Source: Gymnothorax reevesii (taxonomy: Eukaryota; Chordata; Actinopteri; Anguilliformes; Muraenidae). From it: 64,000 nt of DNA. Under the pieces are notes generated by a model that ran no database searches, had not been told where the DNA came from, and worked only from the letters and a program-made list of their open reading frames with translations. The position numbers and the translations under genes are program-made. The stretch lies in NCBI GenBank assembly GCA_029721435.1, contig CM056588.1, positions 39,201,430 through 39,265,429 of the forward strand, in the 5' to 3' direction. Shown one piece after another: positions 34,306-46,665 of the stretch. How positions within the stretch are numbered: the stretch's first letter is position 1; every line of letters starts with the position of its first letter.

Positions 34306-37300
34306 TTGAGAGAAATAGAGAGAGAGAGAATTGGGGTTGCTAACATTAGCAGATACACAGCAGTGTCCCTCAAACAAAGCTTGCAGTTCACAGTAGAGAA
34401 ATTTTATGAATTTTTATAAATTAGCCACTCCAGAGACATAGCCATAGGTGTACACAGGTTACAAAGTGTTAAAATACAACGCATAATTCCTTAAATTGTG
34501 TTGCGGTCAGGCGATGCATAAAAGGTACACAAATGGGACATAGGTAATTAGTTCTTTACTGTAAAATGCTGTAAAGATTTTACATACTAGATCCAAAAAA
34601 AAAGAACGTACAGTGGTCTGTTTTAATCACCCCGGAAAAAACTTTTGGATGGCAGCACTGTCCATTCCTGCCAAACTTTTCCAGACCTTTAATCATTACA
34701 CTTCTGCCATGAAAGAGAATTTAAGAACTTACTGAATAAAGATCACCATCCATTTTTTTATCTAACATTTTATATATAGTGAGGGAAGCAAAATCAAATA
34801 ACAGCTCTAATATTTTTTCTATTTCTGGTAAAATTGGTTTTGCTAAATGATGGAATCATTTACCTTTGTGTTGCTTGTCCAGCAAGGCCTCATGTCAGCC
34901 AGTGAGAATTGAATCACTCTAACCGTAGCAGTAAAATACATTTTGAAAGATTGGAACAGAAGTCTTAAAGAGTGTCCAATGATTTGGCTGGATACACAGG
35001 CCTTTGTTAATGTGTCAGTGTGGGGCCGGTTAGTCAGTCAGCGGCGAATTCTACCACAGGGCAGAAAACATGAGACCCAATTAACTGACCACACTGGCCA
35101 ATCCTGGCATGCCCTGATCCGAACCAGCCGTCATGCCCTTTCAAAGCACTAAACTAAGCATCCTCCCAATTTAAACCCATACCGGGGTATGGGCCAATCA
35201 AAACGATTGTAATTCAATCAAGAAGCGCGTTTCTCTCGTTTCTCCGGGCCGGCGGTCTTGCTCCGCCGGATCGGGTACCAGCTGTGAAAACGCCGTCGCT
35301 ACATTAAGTTACGCCTGTCAGACACGGATCTCGAACTCAGGAATAACACTCGTGCCCACGTTCGCTTTAAAAAGATCCAAAATTTGTGATCAAAGACAAG
35401 GGAAAGCATTTCACTGAGACGGATGAGGAAAATGCTCTTTGCCTCAATCTTGGCCAGCAATATAATAACTGCACCATCCAGCCAAGACCACTGAGCTTAG
35501 ACATGTAATGAAGAGCAGAGGCACAATTACTGCACTGAAATCAAAGGGAATTTAACTTCCCACAAGATTTTGCACACAATGCAACAGACGGCTCAGAGGT
35601 GTTCATGCATTGGAGTGTCTCGGTGCTGCAGTCTATAGAGCGCTATCCACATTCAAAACTGGCCGGTGCACATCTCTCTGTGCTATCCGCTCAAAACATA
35701 TCTGGAAAAAGCCCTGAAAATAAATTTTTAAAAAGTAATATTCGGACATTTAAACATAAGTCGTACGTCTCGGTCATAAGATGAGATGCTCACACACAGG
35801 ATTTAATGGTTTACAGGTTCAGAAATAAATCTGACATAATTAACTGATCAGATGGAGGCAGTAAGAGAAATCAAAAAAGGCCTTTAAACACTTCAGATAT
35901 TTTGAATGGAATCAGCATAATGATCTGGCAACAAAATGCATCAGAATTAAATAAAACCAAGTTATATTACCAAGTTGTGAGTGTCCACAGGGTATTTGTA
36001 AAACTAAGAGAGATGGTGTTTGATAGTTATAAAAAACTCTCCGTCTTCTGTACTGTTCAATATGACAACAGTAAACAGTTCCAGCACAAATTCTGTACAG
36101 CGTTAGTCTGGTGTGAATCTATGCCCCCTGACACAGTAAAAAAAATGAAAGTTAATAATAATACATCACTAAAACAGGGTCAGCCACTTTGGTCACACAC
36201 AGGTAAGGGTCTAATAAAGGAAAACTAAAGGAGAACAAAGATGCCAACACGGGTGATGGCCCTGCCTCTACATAAAGCTCTCCGTAACTGTTGGCTTATA
36301 AGAAACTTAATGTAGAGCAGAACCTACTTGGCCAGAGTGAAATCCAGTGCATTAACACCCGTGCAGATGCAAAAATCATCAATCACATTTTCACACCTGG
36401 TTAGCTGGCTTTATACCGGGGCCCACTGGTTCAGCCTGTTATAGTAATACCTTGAGAGACAGTTGGGACACTTTCATCTCCAAAATTGCAGTTTTACAGT
36501 AATTAAAACTGTAACTGGAGAAGTGACTGGATAAATTATAATTGCTGAATATTCAATCAGAGCATTAGAAAAGCATGTAAATGTCCATCTTACTATATAT
36601 GAACCATGTTCTGTAGGGCAAAATCACAATACACTATATTTGCAGAGTACAATACTCTGAACTTGCACGTATTCAAATTTTTGTTGCATTTAAATACATT
36701 CATGTCTGTCGTGCAAAAACGAAACATTGAAAAACTATTCGTCGCATAACCATCTGCTTCCTGTTGGCAGTTCATGGCGCTCATTTAATCGTAGTGTTCC
36801 AGTCTCATCCGCTCTTTCATTACTGACATTTAACTGCATCCCACCTCTGCTCTCTTCACTCCTCATCACCTTGTTAGCACGGCGCTATCGCTCCCGTCGC
36901 CTCCGCGGTGAATCACAAGTGTTTTTCCCATAATTACTTCCTTTATGAACGTGAAAGGCACTACTTTCTCGAGGCATTAGTGAAAGCAGTTTATAATAAT
37001 GGTTATTACATCAATAATGTCCTGTTCCTGAATGGGATCGCTGCGACAGCGTGCCCCGTCTATGTAAACGAGCAAGTTTTTTAAAAATCTAAAGCGCGAC
37101 GCTGTGGAGTTTACGGCCACGCCCCAAGGGCTAATAGAACTCTCCTCGTTCGGTTTACCTCTCATCGCCTCTGACTTGACACGACAGGCCCACAGCAAGG
37201 CGACGATCAGTGACACCAGCGACGAACAGATCAGATCAATCATTAAATGAATATTTTTTTTCCTCTAATCTTCATACTGCCGGGTGAGGGACGGGGTGTG

Positions 37301-37647
37301 CTTAAAGCACAGCATTTCTGAATGTATTTCCAAATGAACTCTTGAAGTACACTTTTCCGCATGCATTGACTGCCTTTTGATAACCTTTCCATGAGATTTC
37401 ACTAATGAAAGGCAGCCCTAGAAATGCTGGAAACACGCAAAGAGCAGAAAGACTGATCACAGCCAAACATAAAATACGATAAACATCTGACACCACAGCC
37501 AAATTGGTATAGGATAAAAAAAGTGTGTAAAAATTGTGTATAAATGGCTTTTTTGGTTAATAACTTTTCCTCTAATATTGGAAGTAAGACTAGTACAACT
37601 AACCTACAACATCATAATGCAGGTATATTCCTGTTTTTTTATTTCAG
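33311..37647 (+). other. last etnk2 intron, 4.3 kb
   Basis: Contains a (TG)n tract at 34262-34299, a CpG-rich patch at 35180-35340 and another at 36880-37160. The segment 36.73-37.25 kb has few repeats and short AT-rich transcription-factor-like motifs, so it could be a conserved non-coding element, but that needs alignment. No transposase fragment was seen. Confidence 0.65.
34262..34299. repeat. (TG)n microsatellite
   Basis: About 19 uninterrupted TG units in the last etnk2 intron. Confidence 0.95.
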
Positions 37648-37720
37648 GTACGCTCGGGCAAGATTCAACCATTTCTCTGAGAAGAAAGAGGAGTACTTTG
37701 CCATGAAACTTCCGGATTAA
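37648..37720 (+). CDS. etnk2: ethanolamine kinase 2-like, terminal coding exon
   Basis: Acceptor TTTTTTTATTTCAG at 37634-37647. With the split Arg codon it reads RYARARFNHFSEKKEEYFAM, then KLPD and a TAA stop at 37718-37720. Ethanolamine kinases end with RYAxxRFNxYF, a short charged tail and a final (K/E)xP(E/K/D), so length and ending are normal. All five exons in the window join without a frame break to about 179 residues, roughly the C-terminal half of a ~380-residue enzyme. Confidence 0.9.
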
Positions 37721-37965
37721 TCAAAAAATAGTGATGAAACGCCAAGTGCCACATCCTTCTCAAACCAATGCTGGGATGCTCAAGAAAGCCGTCATACATA
37801 AACTATCCTTATGTGAAACCTTTATGTTATACACCTAACTGAAAAATGAAAGGCATGAGTTGTGTTTTTATAACCGGTGATAAAGCACATTAAATCATTC
37901 TAAATACATGAAAAATATTAGATAAATAATTCCTAAATTGCAAACAAGAAAATCTGTGATTGTAC

Positions 37966-38041
37966 ATTAAAAGCCTGAGAGCTGTCCTGTGCTGGACTCC
38001 TACTCTTCCATTTAGCTGAATTAGACTTGGAAAAAAATAAA
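37966..38041 (+). promoter_or_regulatory. candidate etnk2 polyadenylation signals
   Basis: ATTAAA at 37966-37971 lies about 246 bases past the etnk2 stop, and AATAAA at 38036-38041 lies 70 bases further. Either could end a short 3' UTR. This is a motif match only; several other A/T-rich hexamers occur nearby. Confidence 0.4.
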
Positions 38042-38270
38042 AATCAAGATGAAATTGAATTTACAATCAGATACACTTTCTAAGCCAAAACTCTGCAGCC
38101 GTTCAAAAATTTTAGGCACCTATTGAAAACTAATAATTCCAAAAAAAAAAAATGCATTCTTCAGATCTAATTGGTTAAAACTGATTTCTCTTCATGAGAA
38201 AACATTTTTTTTTAATCAAACCATTAACTTAGTATGCTCTTCAGGCTCCAGAAAGATAGGTTCCTTTGAG

Positions 38271-38304
<34 letters not shown>

Positions 38305-38839
38305 CTCTTATACAGAATTATTTTAATTAAGATTTTTAAAAAATGAAGGAAATTCTATTCAGATTGTAATAATGGGCTAGATCACCAAAATAATATTTTC
38401 TAGTCAAAGCTACACTGTTTGAGGAGGGCAAAATCTTTTATTCTTCTGAGATTCATGAAAACACCAGGCTCCGTTCCTTTTTGCATTCCATTTTCTGGGT
38501 AGTGTTGTACTGCTGGAGACATATTATTATTTCATATTAACAGAAGCTGGGCTCTCTTCAGCACAAGCTCCACGTGGGAGACTCGATGCCAGCTTCTGAA
38601 ATGAAGAGTGCTTTTAGAGAGATGGAACAACCGGCAAGCTTTCATTATCGTGTCATCATTTCCTTTTTTGAACGTTCAAACCCTATAGCCACATCTCCAA
38701 ACTTCAATTAGAAATCTAGACCAGAGCAGTGATGCAGTTAAGTTTAAGAACAGCTGTAAACAAAGGAACGGGCTGAAAAGCGTCTCTGACATTCAACATA
38801 TCTGGGTGTTTTTCTAACTAGGCAGATATTTAATATCTA

Positions 38840-39398
38840 CAGTACTGTGCTAATGTCTTTGGTACATTTAAAGCAATTGGGCAGGGCAAATTTGCCTGCA
38901 AAAATAATGAAATTCAAAGTTTTTTTTTTTTACTGAGAAATGTACAATCCCGAGCTGTGAACTGGTAAAAATGAAATCAAACCAATATATGGAGTAACTA
39001 TGCGCTGAATAAAAATTTGGGACTGTCCCATTGTGCTGTAGTTTTATCAGATGACAGTCATTTGCTTGCTCTAAGCAGAGTGGAAAACTTGTCACTGCTC
39101 TTCTGCAGACTGACTGTCTCACTTGAGTCTGTCCCTCCAAGGAACTGCAGACAGCCATGATGATGCTGACATCAGGGCTCTGTCAAAGCTCTATTGTCTG
39201 TATCAACTGTTTTTAATGAAATACAAACATTTCTTTATAAAACAATTTTTTATTTTAATTAGAATTTGGAAATTCAAATATATATATTTTTTTTTTATCT
39301 TCAGCAACACTAATGTGGAAAACAAAAAGTAAATATCTGAAGCCAGATTAAAATTTTTAAAAATGAAGGGTACCTAAGACTTTTCCACAGAACTGTAC
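38840..39398. mobile_element. non-autonomous mariner-type element, copy 2
   Basis: Ends CAGTACTGTGCTAATGTCTT and AGACTTTTCCACAGAACTGT are inverted. The internal block GCAGACTGACTGTCTCACTT and CTGCAGACAGCCATGATGAT matches copy 1 at 29.2 kb. More diverged than copy 1. Confidence 0.6.
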
Positions 39399-40746
39399 AT
39401 ATTTTTCACAAATCCTCTCATCATGTTGTAATAGCAATGAAAGAACTCTCTTAATCTTGCAAGGGTGAAAGACACTGACTAGACGAGAGGTTCTCTTTCT
39501 GTCAGTTTTTTAACTCAAAACTTTTTGCTTTTATTGACTCACTGTTCAAGAAAATGTATTCATCCGGGTTTACTGCAGAGTCTCACAGAATACTACGAAC
39601 TAAAAATCGATGTCTGATGACACTTCATCCGCAAATCCAATCATTTTTCACCAGCTGAATATAAAGATCCATATATACTTTTGCTAACAGTATTGAGGTA
39701 ACAAAAACTTTTTTTTTGTTTTTAAATGGACATTTTAAGAAAAAACAGATTATCCACTTGAAATTTCTGCCTGAGCCGTGGCATGGCGGGCGAAAACATT
39801 GTGTTTATTTTTGATTTCAGCGTTTGTATTAGCTTTGTGTTTTGCACGCTCGGCATGCTATTTCCCCTCCGCGGGAAGAGAATGAGCGCAAACACAACAC
39901 TGCATTAATGGGGCATTTTTAAACGTTAATATTTTATTTGAATGAAAGACTGCAAAGCAGCGACACCCTGGGTGGAGGGTAATTTAATGGCCCACGAAGG
40001 TTTTGTGCTCAGTATAATGAATCGGAGAGACAAGGCTATGCTATTGTACAATTGTGATTGGTGTCGGGGCCAGTTTTTGTAAGGCAGGTCATGTCAGAGG
40101 CAATACATTCGCTACAACAATGCAATTCTTAACAACTTTAGAACTACAGCGTCTTACAATTGCACTGATCAAGGTTGCAACTATGCCTTCAAGGCAAACA
40201 ATCTGACCATTTTCTATGGTCCATCATTTGTTGAATACATGACATTTAATTAAAAGACAGAACATCAAAAGAAAGACCAAGGCCTTTAGAATTATGTAGA
40301 AAATGGGATTTTTCATTAACCTTTCTTCTTTGGATTTCAATGCAAATCTCTTATAATAATTTAAAATTGGATTTAAAAGACTGATGTAAGTACAGAAATT
40401 CAGTACAAATCTTTTAAAGACTAAGAGGACTAACGACCAGAAGCCTGTCCGACAAAATAAAGGCAGGGCCGTTTCCCCCCCCCCATTCTAGTGAAACAAT
40501 CATGAACATTTCAAACAGGAACCAGCTTTTATTTACTGTGTAGCCAGTCAGGGAATCTTAGTATATTCAATTAACATTCCAGAATGTAACAACTGCTTTT
40601 CAGATTAAGGCAACTGAAAACCTGACTATTGTGATTACTTCAGGGGATTCAGGAAAACTTTGGAGAATATACAACAACGGGTCAGGGCTGGCTAAAAGAA
40701 AAGCATTCATTAAAAAAAAAAAATGAATTTTCACCTAAAACAAGAG

Positions 40747-40965
40747 TCGAGCGCATAGACAAGAGGGCGGACAGAAGTATGAAAAGGCACATCTACACAA
40801 TAAGATGTATCCACGTGTGAAATTTGTGGAGAAATATACTGAATGTTTCAGAGTTCTGGCTGGGAAAAGAAGCATGACAGACAGATGGATGGACATGCGG
40901 AAGGATAGCGCTCATTCCTCTACCCCCATCCATTTTGTGGCAGAGAATAATAAGTTAGAGCTTTC
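40747..40965 (+). repeat. dispersed repeat, copy 1 of 2
   Basis: Shares AAGTATGAAAAGGCACA, the ...AAGATGTATC... block, GACAGACxGAxGGACATGCG and CTCATTCCT...CCCC...CATTTTGTGG in the same order and strand with 46457-46665. Function unknown; no terminal repeats seen. Confidence 0.7.
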
Positions 40966-41432
40966 AGGTCATTTTTCCTCCAACATTTAGTATTTGGTGT
41001 TTCTTGTAACACAAAATTGGAACTGAACATATTCTGGTTGCACTAAAAGTATTTTGATTTAACAGCAAAAGGGCCTGGGGCCTCATTTACCAACCTTGTG
41101 TAGGCACAGATGTATGCGTAATGAGTGCGTAAGAACATTCCCACAAGTATGGGATTTATCAACTTGTACTTGTGCGCAGGAACATGTGTAAATTTAAGCA
41201 CAACTCTTTCCATGCGTACACACAAAACCTAGTGGTAGAACAGTGGAACTACAAATAGAACGCACTATGAGAGCTAGTGTTCAGCATCTCAAACTTCACA
41301 CGTTCCCCGTTTCCTTTTATTTATAATAATTCTCAATGAGTAATTTAGCAGACAATTTGATTAATTTGTGTAACATGTTCTAAAAGACAGCTGTGAGTGG
41401 ACAACCTGAAGGGAAAACTTGAAATGCAAGTG

Positions 41433-42195
41433 CCATGGCTTATCTTGCACTATTGGATGATTTGGAGAATCGTGCGCTCCGCAGGGAGCGCGTTTTCAAA
41501 GAGCGTGCTGATCTGTTCAGTGAGAGCACAGAGCGGCTTCTCAGCAGGTATCGCTTCCCCAAAAACATACTGATGGATTTATTGCCGTAATTTGCAACCC
41601 ATGTTGGAGCGAGAGACAAAACGCGCCAAAGCCATCCCAGTGCGCATCCAGCTCCTGTCCACCCTGGGATTTTTGGCCACCGGAAAGTTTCAGCGAGAGA
41701 TTGGAGACATATGCGGCATTTCGCAGCCGACACTAAGCAGAATCATGCCGGCAGTGTTGGATGCAATAATTACTCTGGCCCCAACTCACATCCAGTTCCC
41801 ATACTGACATCGCCAACAAGCCGAAATTAAACAAGGATTTCACGCCATCACCGGATTCCCGGACATAATTGGAGTGCACCCACGTCGCAATAAAAGCACC
41901 ATCACACAATGAATTCAGTTACGTGAACAGGAAAGGATTTAATTCAATCAATGCACAAATAATCTGCGATACAAATATGTCTCTGTTAAATTTTGTTGCA
42001 CGGTGGCCTGGAGGAACACAGGACTCATTCACTCTGCAGAACAGCTCGGTGGGTCTGCACCTCAAAGCAGGAGCTGTTGAGGATGGCTGGCTTATTGGTG
42101 AGTGTTACAACATTTTGAAATTATTTTCTGGGCTTCGTATGGTTTATATAACACCTCTAGAGGTGATCGGGGATATCCACTGAAGCCGTGGCTGA
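41433..42195 (+). pseudogene. HARBI1-like Harbinger nuclease, broken, with a retained intron
   Basis: From the ATG at 41433 the start reads MAYLALLDDLENRALRRERV and ERLLSRYRFPKNILMDLLP, then a stop. In another frame it continues IQLLSTLGFLATGKFQREIG, DICGISQPTLSRIMPA (helix-turn-helix) and then VAIKAPSHNEFSYVNRKGFN and FVARWPGGTQDSF of the DDE nuclease. A 65-base intron (42098-42162, GTGAGT...CTCTAGAG) splits LI|GDRGYPLKPWLMT. After LMT the homology stops at a deletion joining it to the Myb-like gene, so the last catalytic part is missing. Stops and the deletion make it inactive. Confidence 0.82.
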
Positions 42196-42412
42196 TGACT
42201 GAGACTGCTCTTTCCGCTGACCCAGCAACATTAACGGCAGTCGTGACCTTCTCCCAAGCAGCATTTTTACTTTTGTCGATCACACCTGCATTGAGTGTTC
42301 CCAACAGTACTTTTTGGTTTGTTTCAACTTCTCCTATAAGCACCTCAATCTCTGTGCCGGGGAATTCCTCTTCATCGCCCTTTTTGCCATGATTTCGGTG
42401 AGGGAAAATGAA
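42195..42412 (-). pseudogene. Harbinger Myb/SANT-like DNA-binding protein, 5' fragment
   Basis: On the minus strand: KKGDEEEFPGTEIEVLIGEV, then ETNQKVLLGTLNAGVIDKSK and NAAWEKVTTAVNVAGSAERA VS. This is the Myb/SANT-like domain that Harbinger elements encode as a partner for the nuclease (pattern: L---V-----VLFG-L--G----K---WE-V--AVN-VG---R). It is cut at the deletion junction near 42195 and by the SINE just upstream, with a frame break close to its start. Confidence 0.72.
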
Positions 42413-42429
42413 ATCAATTCACTCATTCT

Positions 42430-42901
42430 TTTTTTTTTTTAAATTTGGCATCTCCAATCCCACCCGAATTTGGAATGCCCAATTGGGGAACTATGTACTA
42501 AGCTTGCTCGTATGCGACCCCTTGCTGCCAACTCAGGATAGTGAAGACAGTTCACGGCTCTCCTCCGAAGCACGTGCCTGTCAGCCACTGATTCTAATAC
42601 ACTCGCTGGTTGAATCTTCGCAAGTTCAGAGCGAGGGCAGAGGATACCCGGACATGAACCAAGCCGGAGTCTTCCTGACGAGCGCCCGTCTGGCCAACAG
42701 GAGGCGCTGGAGCAACGAACAAAGCTGTTATCGAATACCCAAATCCGGCAGTCCCTTCCCAATTTGTAACCCTGTAGCGCGATAGCCAATTGTGCGCTAC
42801 TCTGAAAAAGCTGCCGACCCCTGCCTGTGGGTACGCCGAGGCACGAATCCGCGACGTGGTGATCACCTCTGCACTGCAGCGCAGTGCCTTAACCGTGTGA
42901 G
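42430..42901 (-). mobile_element. full-length tRNA-derived SINE with 10-bp target duplication
   Basis: CACTCATTCT occurs at 42420-42429 and 42902-42911. Between them, on the minus strand, lies a tRNA-like head (box A around GCTCACACGGTTAAGGC, box B GGATTCGTGCCTC), a 390-base body shared with the copy at 11757-12010, and a poly(A) end (poly(T) on the plus strand at 42429-42440). It inserted into the Harbinger element and so is younger than it. Confidence 0.85.
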
Positions 42902-44297
42902 CACTCATTCTCAAAGGGATTGCTCCCGCCATGTATGGTCAATTGGAGGCGTTTCTGAATGCAAATGAGCCTAACCAGACACGAGCATGGTAGTTTAGAA
43001 CAGGTGGGATTTATCATCACATATTACTTACTGGTGTGCGTATGACTGGTGTCCGCACATTTGATAAATACGGATTTTCTTTGTACTTACACACATTCTA
43101 AGTTTCATTCCTACGAAAGAATTTAGAACATTTTCTACGCACAGGTTGATAAATGAGGCCGCTGGTGAACATCAAGCTGGTTCAATGCAATAACAGGCAC
43201 ATGAAACAGCTACAATCACCAAAAAAATTTTCTTGAAGTTGCAAAAAACAGACTTTTAAAAAAAAAATAATTCTTACGAAGAGTCTGTGTTAATAGTCAT
43301 GATTTACTATAGTTTTCAAATGTAGCCAACAGGGCTGATAAAAAAATAAACAGTAATTATTGAAAAAGAAATCAATCCTGTCCAGAGGCACTAGCCAGGC
43401 TTTGAAATCAGATTACCACAAGGCCCGCAAGTGATTTAACAGGCCGTACATTTCTGGATCCTTGAGACGGAGGCAAGCAAATTTTTTACTTTTTTTGGGC
43501 TTTACTACAATTGTCACATTGTTTATTTTCAAAACACAATTAAATTCATATTGTCATTGCACTATTTTCAATATAGGAGATGGTGAATGGACTTCTCAGA
43601 AGTCCTTCTTGATTTTATTTGTATTATTATTTTGATTTTATTTGTCATTTGGGTTGTGCACTTGATCCACACAGCCTCATTTACCAGCAGTCTCTTCTCT
43701 CATTTGGAAAAAGCAAATAGGCAGCAGCACTGCCATTTTCGATCCAAAAGCAGCCATTACCGAACTCCCGTACACTCCCAAAACACGCTCTTGAATGAAA
43801 ATGACATTCTGCACCAGTAATGAAAAAAGTGAAATGTTATATTTACTCAACAATGTTTTCAACTGGCTGTAAACAACTGAGCTATTAAGAGGCTTCAATT
43901 AGATTAACTGAACTGGCCCAAAATACTGTAATTAGAAATGAGTTAAAAGAGCTGCATGCAACCAGCTGACGTAACATTTTTGAGTAAATCTTACATTTCC
44001 TTTTCAGTGAAGACACATAATGAGAGCACTGCAGGCCACTGAATTCGAGGCTGGAGAAGAAGAGGGCACACCCAAAATGTGGCCTTTTTGTTGAAACGCT
44101 GTGTTTCAGTGTTAAGACTCGTCAGCTGGGAGCCCAGGATGGCTGAGGTTCTGATGCGCAGAAACAGGAGCAGACCATGTGTTTCAGGAGCCAAATAATC
44201 CAATCACAGTGCTGGATCTCCGCAGATCCTCACCTACAGTGCGAAGCGCCATTTTGTGTCTAACAGGAGCAGCTGCTGAGAGCATCACTGACAGTGG

Positions 44298-44298
<1 letters not shown>

Positions 44299-44328
<30 letters not shown>
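44299..44328. repeat. (GACA)n microsatellite
   Basis: Seven GACA units in a row. Confidence 0.95.
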
Positions 44329-44329
<1 letters not shown>

Positions 44330-45096
44330 TGCAAACACTGCCCCCTGAAACACACAGGAAAGCAGGGCCGGAGCACCGCTATACTGCGAGTGCAACTCAG
44401 AGTCATACCTGAAGGAAACCGCATGAAGGTGTAAAACATTAAATTAATGGAATAAAAAAAAAAATTTGTAACTCCGTTACTGAACAGCTTTTTTGCCGTT
44501 TTCACCCAAAATAAATCAAATGAACAAAATTGGCTATTTTGTATTTTGAAGTACTGGAGAAGACCTGCACAACGCCACTGAAATTGTTACTCTATCTTAC
44601 ATAGTTTTTGAGCAATGATGCAAAATACACCATTTTTGTGACTCGTTAACCGCGTGACCTGTCTCTAATACTTATTCATTACTAGTTACAAAAATGGTTG
44701 CTTCCCTGATGACAGCTGAGAGAGGCACAGTCCTGCAGTCCTGCCCAGTGGCCTCACAGGGAGAGGCTAGTGTGTTCAGCACGCCTCCAGTGCATTCAAA
44801 CGCATGCATGCCAGACTAAATAGAGTTTCTAATTCGCCCATAGGGACCAGTGAGGGAGTGAATGTTGTGATCGCCATTGTCGAACAGTGATCGATCGACG
44901 AACTGTCCAAGGTGCGTTTCTGGCCTCTCACATATTGCATGCTGGGATAGGCTCCAGCCCTCCCACGATCCTGATCAGAAGCAAGTGGGTAAGATGATAG
45001 ATGGACAGACAACCAGCCAGACGAATGGAGGATTTCTCCTGCCAACTTCATTGCCTGACTGTACTCTTCTTCACGGACAATTGAGGGGTCACAGCA

Positions 45097-45234
45097 CAAT
45101 GCAAAATATTCAGAGTTAGCAAGACCAACTCTGAAAGAGTCAATCTGATTCCACTTTTGCAAGAGTGAACACAAACTCTAAAACGAGTGACTCTGTTAGA
45201 GTTGAACTAACTCAGGACATTTTGCTATGCAATG
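45097..45234. mobile_element. small MITE with ~35-bp inverted ends
   Basis: CAATGCAAAATATTCAGAGT...AGCAAGACCAACTCT at the left is mirrored by AGAGTTGAACTAACTCAGGA...TTTTGCTATGCAATG at the right. No coding content. Confidence 0.6.
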
Positions 45235-45714
45235 AGTTTTGCAGCATAAGCACAGCTGTCTATTTTAGACCAGGGAGCGAAGACAGTAAATAAAATTTTA
45301 AAAAATAAAAATCTTAAAAAGCCAAAGGGGTGAAATTGTTAAATATCTATTACCTTTTCCAGAGAAAAATGCAGTGGCCTGTATCGAAGTATAAAATCAC
45401 ACTTTCTGAAATGACTCACCCCTGAGACTAACATTCTAAAGTTTATTTTGCCTCCCATGTCAAAAAGGAAAAAAATGGAGAATTAAATGTCAGCGTGCGG
45501 CAGAAGGACGTATGAAATGCGATGCTGACGCGGCAGAAGGGACTGACCGACCCAATAAACCAGCGCAGTGATCGGGAGCCAGAGGTCACCTCTATAACCC
45601 AATCAGAACATGAGAACCTCCAAGCCAGAGCAGGGCGTTCAAACCGCTTTCGATTAGTTTATGCAGCACCCGCCAACATCATCTACGCCAGAGGTGGGCA
45701 CAATACCATTACAT

Positions 45715-46060
45715 GTCTGTATAGCTATACTCATGAGGACATTGTTTTCACAAAAATGCAGTCTGAACAGACACGCCAACAAACAGATGCACACGTCTGT
45801 ATAACTATACGTGACAACATTGTACTGATGTACATTTATTCTCTATAGACTTTCCTGACCTCCAACCATAACCAATTTATGCCTAACCATAACCCTGACC
45901 CAAACCTTAACCTTACCGTAATAGTAACTGTAAGCCTAACTTTAACCATTTAGCTGTCATTCTTCGTTATCTTCTGTGAGGACCACCCAAAATGACCTCA
46001 CAACCTCAAATGTCCTTGTGGTTTCTCATGAGTTAGTTTTCACAAGTATAGCTGTACAGG
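45715..46060. mobile_element. MITE enclosing a degenerate telomere-like tract
   Basis: GTCTGTATAGCTATACTCAT near the left end is mirrored by ...GTATAGCTGTACAGG at the right. The interior (45870-45950) is an imperfect run of CCTAACCATAACCCTGACCC-like units. Confidence 0.6.
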
Positions 46061-46101
46061 GCCACACACAAAATCCCTCCCTCTCCCCGCCCGCCCGCCC
46101 G

Positions 46102-46103
<2 letters not shown>

Positions 46104-46144
<41 letters not shown>

Positions 46145-46213
46145 GTGTGCCCTCGTGCGTGCAAACACACCCACATACACACATGCCTACACCCTTACAC
46201 GCAGGAACAAGTG

Positions 46214-46244
<31 letters not shown>

Positions 46245-46330
46245 AAACACACTGACACATGCACGCACATACAGCCATACACACAGACACACACGCGCGC
46301 GCACGTACACACACACACACACACACTTCA
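46104..46330. repeat. CA-rich microsatellite block
   Basis: Three (CA)n tracts (about 46104-46142, 46215-46240, 46303-46327) joined by CA-rich sequence, preceded by CCCGCCCG repeats. It produces long spurious open frames on both strands. Confidence 0.9.
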
Positions 46331-46456
46331 CACGCACATACACGTCTCCTCTTCAGAAAAGCACCCCTGACCCTGTGCAGCTGTGCCACCACAGTGCACA
46401 CTCCAGTTCAGTGATCCCCAGCCGTGAATATGGCATTCTGTCCAAGAAAAAAAAAT

Positions 46457-46665
46457 GTGATGGAGCGACAGACAGAAGGGCGCACGGAAGTATGAAAAGG
46501 CACAACTACACCATGAGATGTATCTGTATGTTAATTTTTTGGGACAGTTTTGAAGAGTTTATAAGTTCTGACTCAGAAAAGACGTGTGACAGACGGACGG
46601 ACGGACATGCGTAAGGACAACACTCATTCCTATATCCCCCTCCCACTTTGTGGTGGAGGATAAAA
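46457..46665 (+). repeat. dispersed repeat, copy 2 of 2
   Basis: Colinear with the copy at 40747-40965 (AAGTATGAAAAGGCACAACT, GACGGACGGACATGCGTAAG, CACTTTGTGGTGGAGGATAA). About 5.7 kb separates the copies. Confidence 0.7.

Larger units (their letters stand above)
41077..43162. mobile_element. PIF/Harbinger transposon, internally deleted, with nested SINE
   Basis: The left end GGGGCCTCATTTACCAACCT is mirrored at the right by GGTTGATAAATGAGGCCGC (43144-43162). Further subterminal matches to TTTATCAAC-type repeats occur on both sides. It contains a HARBI1-like nuclease fragment on the plus strand and a Myb/SANT-like gene fragment on the minus strand, the two proteins Harbinger elements carry. 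A SINE occupies 42430-42901. The exact ends and target duplication are uncertain. Confidence 0.85.

Noticed and set aside
42408..42932. Open frames of 112-125 codons on both strands
   Set aside because: They lie in the tRNA-derived SINE at 42430-42901, which is non-coding.
45976..46614. 212-codon open frame rich in Thr-His, the longest in the window
   Set aside because: It is a translation of the CA microsatellite block; no splice context or domain.
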